The translations under genes and the position numbers were made by a program. Shown piece after piece: positions 6,079 through 13,897 of a DNA stretch of 13,921 nt. Source of the DNA: DATLSM01 sp049585815 (GTDB taxonomy: Bacteria; Actinomycetota; Thermoleophilia; Solirubrobacterales; 70-9). Numbering within the stretch: the stretch's first letter is position 1; each line of letters begins with the position of its first letter. Under the pieces are notes generated by a model. The model was not told the origin of the DNA. It saw nothing but the letters and a program-made list of their open reading frames with translations, and ran no database searches. The stretch lies in contig JBAVAR010000074.1 of the NCBI GenBank assembly GCA_049585815.1, forward strand, positions 1 to 13,921, written 5' to 3'.

Positions 6079-6310
6079 TCAGTCCAGGCCGGCAAGCGCA
6101 TCGGAGCGCCGGTCCAGGGTTTCGCTGCTGCCCGAATCCCGGTGGTAATAGGCATCTCGAGATGGCCTTGCGGATCGAAGCAACGTTGCCGGCCATCCAG
6201 TAGCCATTCTTTCTGGGGCCTTCGACCCGCTCGTCCAACCAGAAATCAACGATGCTGAACCGGATCTTGGGATCGACTTTGCCTCGTCGTCCGCACGCCC
6301 AGCCATTATT
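6079..6310 (-). pseudogene. Unrecognised gene fragment with a frameshift
   Basis: Two adjacent minus-strand stretches have G/C-ending codons and sensible protein text but lie in different frames. The upstream one (about 6310 down to 6158) includes KVDPKIRFSIVDFWLDERVE and GPRKNGYWMAGNVASIRKAI. It has no start codon and an in-frame TAG at 6311-6313. The downstream one (about 6159 to the TGA at 6079) includes DAYYHRDSGSSETLDRRSD and ends ALAGLD. Loss of one base near 6158 would join them into roughly 77 residues. I do not recognise the family. It reads toward the tRNA fragment and ends about 170 bases from it, the position expected of an integrase remnant, but no catalytic motif survives to support that. 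Confidence 0.4.
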
Positions 6311-6358
6311 CTAGAATAGATGATACGGTCAGTACCGTTAAACATGGATTACGGGAGG
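6308..6358 (+). promoter_or_regulatory. Palindromes and ribosome site upstream of the secreted-protein operon
   Basis: ATTCTAGAAT (6308-6317) is a perfect ten-base palindrome. Its right part, TAGAAT (6312-6317), differs from the -10 consensus at one position. ACGGT-CAGT-ACCGT (6325-6338) is a second inverted repeat just downstream, where a repressor would block transcription. No good -35 box is seen at the right distance. GGGAGG (6353-6358) is the best ribosome site and supports the ATG at 6371 as start, although the 12-base spacer is long. Confidence 0.4.
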
Positions 6359-6370
6359 CGCAACAATCTG

Positions 6371-8557
6371 ATGGCCAGCTACAGCGAGCAAGGCAGAAGG
6401 CGGTGGCTCACCAGGGCAGTTCCCTCCTCGCCACCGAATCGGCGCCGCGCAACCCCGCGACGAGCTCGATTGGCCTCTCTCCTCCTTGTGATCGCCGTCT
6501 TGGGGGCCCTCGCAGTCCCACCTCTCAGCGCCGCCAGTTCTCCGGTGCTTCCGGTACCGAGCACTGGCCTCGCGGATGGTCGGGCATATGAGTTGCTCAC
6601 CCCACCCGATAAGGCGGGTGCCGAAGACATCTTCGACGCGACGGGACGCAGCGATGACGTCGGCGTCTCCTCTTCCGATGGCGATGAATTCCTTTTTTAT
6701 ACCGCTGCCGCCTACGGATCATTCCCCGCCGCCGGTGAGAACACCTACGTTTTTTCTCGCACGCCGGCCGGTTGGAGCGCGGCCGCTGCCGCTTCCCCGA
6801 CCCTCGGCGTCCAGAGCATTGGCGACGTCCTCTACGGCCCATCCGAATTCACCCGTCTTGCCCTGAGCGACAGCGCTGGATCTACCGCTGGCGCACGCTC
6901 GGTCTCGGTCCTCAACCTGCTTGGCCCTCCCGGTGGCCCCTACACCACACTCCAATCCGGCTCAGGCGAGCCGTCCGAAGAAGCAACGGTGTTGGGTGCA
7001 TCTGCCGATCTTCACAACGTCATCCTCGGCTCCCACGATCACCTGTTGGCACCGGGCGGCAGTGGCCAGGATCCTGAATCTGAGGCGTTGTATGAATGGG
7101 AAGGCGGCGGGCTGCGACTCGTCAATGTCGACAGTCACGGTGCTTTGCTCAGCCCCTGCGGCGCAGTTTTGGGTCTTGGCACTGGCGCCAATCCCGGTGC
7201 CGTTTCTTCTGAGGGCTCGAAGGTCTTCTTCACCGCACCTGATCCCAACGCCACCGGTACGGGCTGTTGGAACGGCGCCTCGACCAATCCGCCCCAGCTC
7301 TATATGCGCCTCGATGCCTCCAGCACGGTTCAGATCTCTGCCCCCAGTCCAGGTGTCACTGACCCCAGCGGTTCGCGCCCCGCGGCCTTTGTCGGTGCCT
7401 CCGCCAATGGCGCCCGAGTCTTTTTTATCAGCCAAGGTGAGCTGACCACAGACGACGCAGGTATCCACGACCCCGAGCTCTACTCATACGACACGGAAAC
7501 CTCGACTCTGACCCGCGTCTCACGCGGTGAATCGGGTGCCAGCGAAGGCGACGTCTATAACGTCCCGGCGATCTCGGCCGATGGGAGGGCCGTCTATTTC
7601 ACCGCCTTCGGGCAGCTGACTGCTAACGCACCGCTGCCCAGCGGCGAAGAGGTCGACCTTTATCGCTTCGACACCGAAACCGAAGCCACCACCTACATCG
7701 CTACGGTCAACGAGCGCGACTACGTTGACACCTCTGCTGATCGCTGGTGGGCCTTGCCCCACGGCGAGGAGATCGGCCTCGACCCGAGTGCCAACTGGGA
7801 GGCAACTCCCGAAGGGCGCTATCTGCTCTTCGCTACGACACACGACGTTGGCGGTTACAACAGCACCGCCGCCAGCCCGGCCGATTGCCCCGACGCGACC
7901 GGCTCTGCGACTCCAAACGGGCACTGCGATGAGATCTATCGCTATGACTCCGCGGCCGCCCCGAGCGAAGCGCTTATCTGTGTTTCCTGCAATCCAAGCG
8001 GGGCTGACCCCAGTTCCAACGCGCTCTTCGCTCGCTCCGCCTTCTCCGCCGATAATCCGGGCGGTTCCCCGCCCAAAGCGATCTCTGAAGATGGCTCCTA
8101 CGCCTTCTTCGATACCGGCGAAGGACTCGTTCCGAGCGACACCAACGAAAAACTCGATGTCTATGAGTGGCACGAAGGCCGAGTGTCGCTGATCAGCTCG
8201 GGCCGTGATTCCTCGGACTCCTTTTTCCTCGACTCAAGCGCCGACGGCTCCAATGTTTTCTTTGGCACTCACGCCGGCCTCGTTCCCACCGACACCGATG
8301 GCGCCGGTGACCTCTACGACGCCCGCATCGGTGGCGGATTTCCTGCCCCGAACGCCACCGGCCCCTGCGAAGGTGATGCTTGCGAGAGCCCGCCGCCGCC
8401 GCCCAATAGCCCCATCCCGGCGACCTCAACCTCTCCCGGCCCGGGTAATGCGCTGCCGAGCTTCCCGAGACAACATCACAAACACAAGAGGAAACACCAC
8501 CACCCGAGGCCTCATCAGGGTCGACGCGCCAGCCATCGCCAGAGGGCGGGAAAGTGA
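6371..8557 (+). CDS. Secreted WD40/PD40-like beta-propeller protein with His/Lys-rich tail
   Basis: From the ATG at 6371 the product is 728 residues. Upstream in-frame ATGs at 6320 and 6344 lack ribosome sites. An Arg-rich n-region leads to the hydrophobic signal LASLLLVIAVLGALAVPPLS (residues about 34-53). Eight copies of a propeller-type motif follow, S-x-D/E/N-G-x-x-x-(F/Y)F or a close variant, near residues 101, 211, 280, 344, 402, 479, 572 and 623. Examples are SSEGSKVFF, SANGARVFF, SADGRAVYF, SEDGSYAFF and SADGSNVFF, often trailed by a LYxYD or VYEW strand. CVSCNPSG lies in the sixth unit. Two final units share the LVPSDTN/LVPTDTD turn and end in DLYDARIGGGFP. The tail is Pro-rich and then His/Lys/Arg-rich, which may bind wall polymers. 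No enzyme motif is seen. The stop overlaps the next start by four bases (GTGA), so the genes are translationally coupled. Confidence 0.8.
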   Translation: MASYSEQGRRRWLTRAVPSSPPNRRRATPRRARLASLLLVIAVLGALAVPPLSAASSPVLPVPSTGLADGRAYELLTPPDKAGAEDIFDATGRSDDVGVSSSDGDEFLFYTAAAYGSFPAAGENTYVFSRTPAGWSAAAAASPTLGVQSIGDVLYGPSEFTRLALSDSAGSTAGARSVSVLNLLGPPGGPYTTLQSGSGEPSEEATVLGASADLHNVILGSHDHLLAPGGSGQDPESEALYEWEGGGLRLVNVDSHGALLSPCGAVLGLGTGANPGAVSSEGSKVFFTAPDPNATGTGCWNGASTNPPQLYMRLDASSTVQISAPSPGVTDPSGSRPAAFVGASANGARVFFISQGELTTDDAGIHDPELYSYDTETSTLTRVSRGESGASEGDVYNVPAISADGRAVYFTAFGQLTANAPLPSGEEVDLYRFDTETEATTYIATVNERDYVDTSADRWWALPHGEEIGLDPSANWEATPEGRYLLFATTHDVGGYNSTAASPADCPDATGSATPNGHCDEIYRYDSAAAPSEALICVSCNPSGADPSSNALFARSAFSADNPGGSPPKAISEDGSYAFFDTGEGLVPSDTNEKLDVYEWHEGRVSLISSGRDSSDSFFLDSSADGSNVFFGTHAGLVPTDTDGAGDLYDARIGGGFPAPNATGPCEGDACESPPPPPNSPIPATSTSPGPGNALPSFPRQHHKHKRKHHHPRPHQGRRASHRQRAGK

Positions 8558-11500
8558 ACCGCCTCCGTAGAGCCGCTGTCGCCGCTGTATTGGGATTATC
8601 CGCTTTCCTCATCCCCGTGTCCCCGGCGCTCGCCGTCGACCAGAACCCACAATGGACGGTTACAGCCGTCTCTATGCCTACAAACTTCACTCCCGGCGAT
8701 GGAAGTGGAGAGGATTCCTACCGTGTCACCGTGACGAACACCGGCGGCGCCGCGAGTAACGGCTCGCCGATCTCGATCGCCGATCAGCTGCCCGTGGGCC
8801 TATCGCTCGCCGCCGCGAGCGCTTCTGGGGAAGATCAGCTCACCCACAAACCGCTCACCTGCGTCGCTCTCACCTGCACCTACAAAGGCACGGTCGTGCC
8901 CGAGGACTCGCTCACTCTTACGGTTCCCGTCGACGTCGAAATTGACGAAACCACCTCGGTCACGAATGCAGTAACCGCGTCGGGTGGCGGCGGAGCCGAA
9001 GCGACAACGCGCACCCCGACGGCGATTTCACCGAGTGCCGCAGAATTCGGCATCGCTCCGGGCGGTGCCTCCACCGCTCTTTCCAGCCTCCAGGCTGGTG
9101 CCCACGCTGACCTGACCAGTGTGGTCGATTTCGACACGATCAACGCTCAGGGCACTACCGCCGGAGACCCCAAGGATGCGACCGTCGAGCTGCCGCCAGG
9201 CTTCGCCGGTGACCTCCCCGATACACCGAGCTGTTCAGCGGCCCTCTTCTCCCGCCAGGAATGTCCGATCGCCACCCAGGTCGGGGTCACCACGTTGAAC
9301 GTCAACCTGGGCTCGGGGCCGATCAGCGCCGCCGAGCCGCTCTACCACCTCGCTCCGGGCCCTGGCGAGGTCGCAAAAATCGGCTTTCACGCTGTCGCCT
9401 TCAGCGTCGTGGGCGATGTGGCCCTGCGTCCCGGTGGTTCCGGATTGCAAACCTCGATTCGAAACATTCCCGGCAGCTCGGCACAGCTTGACGGCGTCAG
9501 CTTCACCGTCTGGGGGGTACCGGCAAGCCCGCTGCACAACCCGATGCGCTGGAATCCGGCGAGCGGCGAATTCGGCGCCTCCACCGAAGCCACCCCCGCC
9601 GCCTACTTCACCAATCCCACCTCCTGCTCGAGCGAACCGCTGCGGGCCAGCGTCTCGATTGACTCCTGGGAGAGCCCGACGTCCGGTCCGCCAACCGAAA
9701 TGACCTTTGGCCCACTTGAAGGCTGCCAGCGTTTGGTGATCGAACCGACGCTCAGCGCCCAACCCAGTACGACGGAGGCCTCCTCGGCAACCGGCCTTGG
9801 CCTCAGCCTCTCGGTTCCGCAGACCTACCAGAACCCCGAAGGTCTTGCCACCCCCGAGATCGAAAGCATCAAGGCAGCAATGCCTGAAGGCGTTTCGCTC
9901 AATCCCTCCGCCGGTGCAGGCCTCGGCGCCTGCACGCCGACCCAATACGCGCAGGAAACGTTGGAAATCGAGTCCGACCTCGGCTGTCCAAGCGACTCCA
10001 GGGTGGGCACGGTCCGTATCAAGAGCCCCGCGCTCGCCGAAGAAGCGACCGGGGCGCTGTTTCTCGCCAAGCCCTTCGAAAACCCTTCTGATTCTCTCCT
10101 GGCGCTATACCTTGTCGCTCGAATTCCCGATCGCGGCGTCCTCGTCAAGGCAGCAGGCAAGATCACGCCCGACCCCGCCAGTGGACGCCTGATGACAACG
10201 TTTGACGGCCTGCCTCAGGTGCCGTTCAGTGAATTGTCGCTCAGTTTTCGCCAGGGCGCAACCTCGCCGCTGATCTCCCCCCCAAGGTGTGGTGAATTTG
10301 ACGTCCGAGCAAGCCTCACGCCCTCCTCCGATCCGCTCAGTGCCGTCGCCGTTGCAGCGCCATTTCAGATCACCGAGGGTCCCGGAGGCGGCACATGTCC
10401 AGCGGCTGGTCCCGCACCCTTTAATCCCCGGGTCAGCGCTGGAACTCTGAACAACAACGCCGGTGTCTATTCGACCCTATTTCAGGAGATCAGCCGCGGC
10501 GACGGCGAAGGGGAAATCACCCACTTCGCAACTCATTACCCCCGTGGCCTCGCCGCCAAGCTGGCTGGGGTTCCCTTCTGCTCCAATGCGGCGATCGAAG
10601 CCGCCCGCGCGCTGACGGCAGCAGCTGAGGAAGCCAATCCCTCCTGTTCGCCCGCTTCCCAGATCGGCCACACCCTGGTCGGCGCTGGTGTCGGCAGCGT
10701 TCTCAGCTGGGCTCCCGGTCGCCTCTACCTCGCCGGCCCCTATGACGGCGCCCAGCTCAGCACCGTCGCGATCACAGCTGCTCGGGTGGGTCCCTTCGAT
10801 CTGGGGACCGTCGTGATTCGCACCACCCTTCGCATCGATCCCGAAACGGGCCGCGCCACGGTCGATTCCAGCTCCTCGGCGCCGTTTCCCCAGATCATCG
10901 ACGGCATTCCACTGCATATCCGCGACCTGCAGGTCTACGTCGATCGCCCCGAATTCATCATCAACCCAACCTCCTGCGAACCGTTCAGCATCGGCTGGAA
11001 CCTGGCGGGAGCGGGAGCGGGTCCCCCCTCGACGCTTGAAGACGTCAGCTCCACAGCCGCCAACCCCTTCCAGGTAGCTGGGTGCGCCGCGCTGCCCTTC
11101 GCACCCCGGCTGTCATTCACGGTCCGGGGCGGCAGCCACCGCGACGATCATCCCTCCTTCTCGTCCACCTTCAGCGCGAGCCCCGGCGAAGCCAACGTCG
11201 CGGTGGTCCAGGTCACCCTTCCTCGAACTGAGTTCATCGACCAGGGTAACCTGAGAAACGTTTGCACCCGGGTGCAATTCGCAAAGGGTTCAATTCCCGG
11301 CGAAGAGTGCCCGAGCAACTCGGTCTATGGGCACACGACGGCGGTCTCGCCCCTGTTATCGGAACCGCTCGAAGGCTCCGTCTTTCTACGCTCTTCCGAC
11401 CACCAGCTTCCAGACCTCGTGATTTCACTGCACAATTCGGAGATCCAGATAGTCTTGGACGGCCATGTCGACTCCGTTCACGGACACATCCGCAACACAT

Positions 11501-11742
11501 TCGAAGCCATACCAGACGCGCCGGTCTCCAGCGTTACCCTGACAATGCCCGGTGGTTCTTCTGGCCTGCTCGTCAACGCCGGTAACATCTGCGACTCGCG
11601 TGAACGCACCATGGTCAGGTTTACCGCTCAGAACGGCAAGACTGCGACCACTGCGAAGCGATTCATGCCGCCGAGTTGCGCCAAGGCCAAAAAGATTCAC
11701 CGGACCCACAAAGCCGCCGCCATCTCGCCCGCCGGGGTCTGA
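8554..11742 (+). CDS. Large secreted protein: DUF11-like domain plus four repeated modules
   Basis: The GTG at 8554 overlaps the previous stop and begins a 1062-residue protein with a textbook signal peptide (MNRLRRAAVAAVLGLSAFLI and on to PALA, cleavage near residue 27). Residues about 33-150 form a DUF11-type adhesin-like domain (YRVTVTNTGG, SIADQLPVGLSLAAASASGE). The rest consists of four related modules, each marked by a Cys-Pro-rich start followed by Gly: CPIATQVG at 237, CPSDSRVG at 478, CSPASQIG at 698 and CPSNSVYG at 919. Each marker is followed by a strand-rich stretch (for example LYHLAP, LFLAKP, LYLAGP, VFLRSS), and modules end in turns such as FTNPTSC or INPTSC. The C-terminal tail is basic (AKAKKIHRTHKAAA). 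The architecture suggests an extracellular, disulphide-bonded structural or adhesive protein; no catalytic motif is visible. Similar proteins are, to my recollection, common but uncharacterised in Solirubrobacterales. Confidence 0.8.
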   Translation: MNRLRRAAVAAVLGLSAFLIPVSPALAVDQNPQWTVTAVSMPTNFTPGDGSGEDSYRVTVTNTGGAASNGSPISIADQLPVGLSLAAASASGEDQLTHKPLTCVALTCTYKGTVVPEDSLTLTVPVDVEIDETTSVTNAVTASGGGGAEATTRTPTAISPSAAEFGIAPGGASTALSSLQAGAHADLTSVVDFDTINAQGTTAGDPKDATVELPPGFAGDLPDTPSCSAALFSRQECPIATQVGVTTLNVNLGSGPISAAEPLYHLAPGPGEVAKIGFHAVAFSVVGDVALRPGGSGLQTSIRNIPGSSAQLDGVSFTVWGVPASPLHNPMRWNPASGEFGASTEATPAAYFTNPTSCSSEPLRASVSIDSWESPTSGPPTEMTFGPLEGCQRLVIEPTLSAQPSTTEASSATGLGLSLSVPQTYQNPEGLATPEIESIKAAMPEGVSLNPSAGAGLGACTPTQYAQETLEIESDLGCPSDSRVGTVRIKSPALAEEATGALFLAKPFENPSDSLLALYLVARIPDRGVLVKAAGKITPDPASGRLMTTFDGLPQVPFSELSLSFRQGATSPLISPPRCGEFDVRASLTPSSDPLSAVAVAAPFQITEGPGGGTCPAAGPAPFNPRVSAGTLNNNAGVYSTLFQEISRGDGEGEITHFATHYPRGLAAKLAGVPFCSNAAIEAARALTAAAEEANPSCSPASQIGHTLVGAGVGSVLSWAPGRLYLAGPYDGAQLSTVAITAARVGPFDLGTVVIRTTLRIDPETGRATVDSSSSAPFPQIIDGIPLHIRDLQVYVDRPEFIINPTSCEPFSIGWNLAGAGAGPPSTLEDVSSTAANPFQVAGCAALPFAPRLSFTVRGGSHRDDHPSFSSTFSASPGEANVAVVQVTLPRTEFIDQGNLRNVCTRVQFAKGSIPGEECPSNSVYGHTTAVSPLLSEPLEGSVFLRSSDHQLPDLVISLHNSEIQIVLDGHVDSVHGHIRNTFEAIPDAPVSSVTLTMPGGSSGLLVNAGNICDSRERTMVRFTAQNGKTATTAKRFMPPSCAKAKKIHRTHKAAAISPAGV

Positions 11743-11748
11743 GCAGAC

Positions 11749-12537
11749 ATGGCAATGCGTGGCATTGGTTCCGTCGTTTTCACGGCGTTCCTGCTTGCCC
11801 TCGTCGGCGCAGCGACGGTACAGGCCGGGACTTCGCAGAGGGGAAGCCTCCGCGTCGCCTTCGACGGAACCCTCACTCCCCACAGCCTGCCGCGTTCAGG
11901 CGGGGCTCCCGTGACTGTGAGCGTGGTGGGGAGGATCTCTAACAGCGAGGGCGCCAAGGTGCCTCAGCTGCGTCGGGTCTCGATCGCGATCAACCGGTTC
12001 GGGCGCCTCTCCAGTCGAGGTCTGGCGCGCTGCACCGAAAAACAAATTCAGCCCGCCACCACGGTTGAAGCGCTCAAAGCCTGCGGTAGCGCTCTTGTCG
12101 GCGAAGGGAGCTTTACCTCGAACGTGCTGTTACCGGCCCAAGCCCCCTTTCCGTCATTGGGAAAGGTGGTGGCCTTCAATGGCACCTACCACGGTCATCA
12201 GGCGATTCTTGCCCACGTCTACGGTACTCAGCCCATTCCCACCTCATACGTGCTTCCCTTCCTGATTACCCACACTTATGGCACCTTCGCGACGGCGCTC
12301 AGCGCTGCACTCCCCCAGGTCACCGGTGAATGGGGATACGTCACCGGTATGAAGCTCACCCTTGGCCGACGCTTCAGCTACCGAGGCCAGCCACATAGTT
12401 ACCTGAGCGCTACTTGCCCGGCCCCTGCGGGCTTTCCTGGCGCCAGTTTCCCCCTTGCCCGAGCCAACTTTGGCTTCTCCGGCAACGTCGATATCACAAA
12501 TACACTGACCCGCAGCTGTCGGGTGAGCGGGCATTGA
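11749..12537 (+). CDS. Exported conserved protein of unknown function
   Basis: The ATG at 11749 lies six bases after the preceding stop; a second in-frame ATG at 11755 is an alternative, and no clear ribosome site precedes either. The 262-residue product has a signal peptide (MAMRGIGSVVFTAFLLALVG, cleavage after TVQA near residue 26). The mature part is rich in predicted beta strands, with distinctive segments RRVSIAINRFGRLSSRGLARC, LVGEGSFTSNVLLPAQAPFP, VAFNGTYHGHQAILAHVYGT, PTSYVLPFLI and TGEWGYVTGMKLTLGRRFSY. Four cysteines (in LARC, KACG, ATCP and RSCR) could form disulphides. I recognise the sequence style from exported proteins of Solirubrobacterales but know no function for it. As the last gene of the trio it probably acts with the two larger secreted proteins. 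Confidence 0.75.
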   Translation: MAMRGIGSVVFTAFLLALVGAATVQAGTSQRGSLRVAFDGTLTPHSLPRSGGAPVTVSVVGRISNSEGAKVPQLRRVSIAINRFGRLSSRGLARCTEKQIQPATTVEALKACGSALVGEGSFTSNVLLPAQAPFPSLGKVVAFNGTYHGHQAILAHVYGTQPIPTSYVLPFLITHTYGTFATALSAALPQVTGEWGYVTGMKLTLGRRFSYRGQPHSYLSATCPAPAGFPGASFPLARANFGFSGNVDITNTLTRSCRVSGH

Positions 12538-12609
12538 GTGGCGGTCCAGAATTTCCCACCTTGACGCCTCAGAGCATGATGGATGCTGAATGAAGCAGGA
12601 GTAGAACTG

Positions 12610-12717
12610 ATGAGCCGCAAGCCAAATCAACCGCTCAATTCTCGACCGTCAGCACACGTTAATGTGATGACTCAAAGAAAGCGAATTCTTTCCCAGGTAT
12701 TTGGAGCATCGTGCTAG
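12610..12717 (+). CDS. Possible 35-codon leader ORF before the padR-family gene
   Basis: An ATG at 12610, with GGAG at 12598-12601 eight bases before it, opens a 35-residue frame (MSRKPNQPLNSRPSAHVNVM and on to FGASC). It ends at a TAG (12715-12717) that overlaps the GTG start of the PadR gene by seven bases in another frame. Codons lack the bias of nearby genes, so this may be chance. If translated, it would couple translation into the regulator gene. Confidence 0.25.
   Translation: MSRKPNQPLNSRPSAHVNVMTQRKRILSQVFGASC
12655..12692 (+). promoter_or_regulatory. Operator candidates upstream of the PadR gene
   Basis: CACGTT-AATGTG (12655-12666) is a 12-base palindrome with one mismatch. GAAAG (12677-12681) and CTTTC (12688-12692) form an inverted repeat around CGAATT. 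Both lie within 60 bases of the GTG start at 12711, in the AT-richer gap where autoregulatory PadR operators usually sit. Binding is inferred from position only. Confidence 0.4.
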
Positions 12718-13229
12718 AACGCGTTCTGACCCCCACCTCCTACATCGTCCTTGGTCTTCTGCAGTTTGAGCCGGGAACTCCATATGATCTGAAAACGCGA
12801 GTCGCCGCGACGCTGGGCAACTTCTGGTCGGTACAGCACGCTCAGCTCTATACCGAGACGGCGCGCTTGGCTGAGGAGGGACTACTCGACGAGCATCGAG
12901 AGATTGAGGGACGCAGACGCAAGACCTACTCAATCACCGACGCCGGTAGCCAGGTTCTCGAGGACTGGCTCGAGACCCCTACCTCGGAGCTAACAGAGTT
13001 GCGTGATCTGAGCATGCTCAAGGTGTTCTTCGGTGCGGACCTAGAGATGCTTGCTCCAGCCCAGCTCGAGGCTCATCGTGCCAAGGTGGCCGAATATGAG
13101 GCGATCCATGAGCAGTTGGAGGGTGCCGCCGACATTCCCAGGGGCATGCTGATTACGCTTGAGGTTGGCATCAAGCACGAGCGCGAGGCGGTTCGTTTCT
13201 GGGCCTCGCACCTCGGCAGCACAGACTGA
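12711..13229 (+). CDS. PadR-family transcriptional regulator
   Basis: The 172-residue protein starts at GTG 12711 with TTGGAG four bases upstream. Residues about 8-88 are the PadR winged helix: SYIVLGLLQFEPGTPYDLKT, then FWSVQHAQLYTETARLAEEG with the recognition helix, then GRRRKTYSITDAGSQVLEDWL with the basic beta wing. Residues about 95-170 form the helical dimerisation domain of the Vir_act_alpha_C type (LRDLSMLKVFFGADLEMLAP and on to IKHEREAVRFWASHL). Length and domain order are normal for the longer PadR subfamily. Such regulators usually repress a neighbouring gene until an aromatic or drug-like ligand binds. Here the likely target is the nitroreductase-family gene 11 bases downstream, together with the regulator itself. 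Confidence 0.9.
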   Translation: MLERVLTPTSYIVLGLLQFEPGTPYDLKTRVAATLGNFWSVQHAQLYTETARLAEEGLLDEHREIEGRRRKTYSITDAGSQVLEDWLETPTSELTELRDLSMLKVFFGADLEMLAPAQLEAHRAKVAEYEAIHEQLEGAADIPRGMLITLEVGIKHEREAVRFWASHLGSTD

Positions 13230-13240
13230 CCGGGCGCTGG

Positions 13241-13834
13241 ATGGCGACTCACAGCCCAGCGACCGCCGGCGATCAACTCCGACAGGAACGCGCGGCCGCG
13301 ATCCGCGAAGCGGCGGTGAGGCAGCAGCCGAAACACCGCCGTCTGATCACCTCTCCCAGGCACGGTCAGATCCTTAGCGCGCTCATGTTGCCGGACTACC
13401 AGCTTCACACGCCGCCCGGCCACGCCGTATTGACGACCACCGGCCGCAAGACCGGCAAGCCGCGCCGCAAGGTGATCCGCGCGATCCGGCAAGACCACCG
13501 CGCGTATATAGTCCAACTGCGACCGCCGGCGCCGGCGATAGAGAGGCCGCTCAGGGTCGCGGCGTGGGTATTGAACATTCGCGTCAACCCGCATGTGCGG
13601 CTCAGGCTCGGCCGCCGCACGTACGCGGCCGTGGTGCGGGAGATCGACACTCCGGCCGAGCTCGCCCGGGCCCGTGAGATCTTCTGCGAGCCGGTCCACA
13701 GGGTCGACTACGGCGAGTGCCTGGTGCATCTAAAGGGCATGCCGTCGCGCGACAAGATCCGAGAGCTGCACCGCTACTGGTTCGATACGGGCGTACCGCT
13801 CGTCGCCGATCTCCAACCACAGACCACCGACTAG
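13241..13834 (+). CDS. Deazaflavin (F420)-dependent nitroreductase-family protein
   Basis: The 197-residue product resembles the DDN/DUF385 family of deazaflavin-dependent reductases, split-barrel proteins that use F420 to reduce nitro compounds, quinones or enones. Characteristic segments are VLTTTGRKTGKPRRK (residues about 63-77), where the family binds the cofactor phosphate with basic residues, AYIVQL, and WVLNIRVNPHVRLRLGRRTY (residues about 109-128), matching the family's NLRANP pattern. About 50 extra residues precede the core, so the protein is longer than typical members; an in-frame GTG at 13316 could be the real start, though no ribosome site clearly favours either. It follows the PadR gene by 11 bases and is probably co-transcribed with it. 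F420 dependence is inferred from family membership. Confidence 0.75.
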   Translation: MATHSPATAGDQLRQERAAAIREAAVRQQPKHRRLITSPRHGQILSALMLPDYQLHTPPGHAVLTTTGRKTGKPRRKVIRAIRQDHRAYIVQLRPPAPAIERPLRVAAWVLNIRVNPHVRLRLGRRTYAAVVREIDTPAELARAREIFCEPVHRVDYGECLVHLKGMPSRDKIRELHRYWFDTGVPLVADLQPQTTD

Positions 13835-13897
13835 CAAGAAATGGGATGGTGTCGTCGCACGGTGCGGGTACGCAGCGGAGATGGGAGGGGCGTGCAC

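Larger units (their letters stand above)
5906..6370. other. Interval between the att-like site and the secreted-protein operon
   Basis: No intact gene is visible. The interval has lower GC than its surroundings and contains a tandem TGGGTACCA repeat (5978-5999), a frameshifted minus-strand gene fragment (about 6079-6310) and the palindrome-bearing upstream region of the next gene (6308-6358). The open frames at 5977-6258 (plus) and 5925-6155 (minus) have no coding bias and are rejected. Confidence 0.5.

Noticed and set aside
7520..8173. Long antisense open frame of 217 codons, and similar ones at 9235-9945 and 901-1662
   Set aside because: They are shadows of high-GC coding sequence on the plus strand and contain no recognisable domains.
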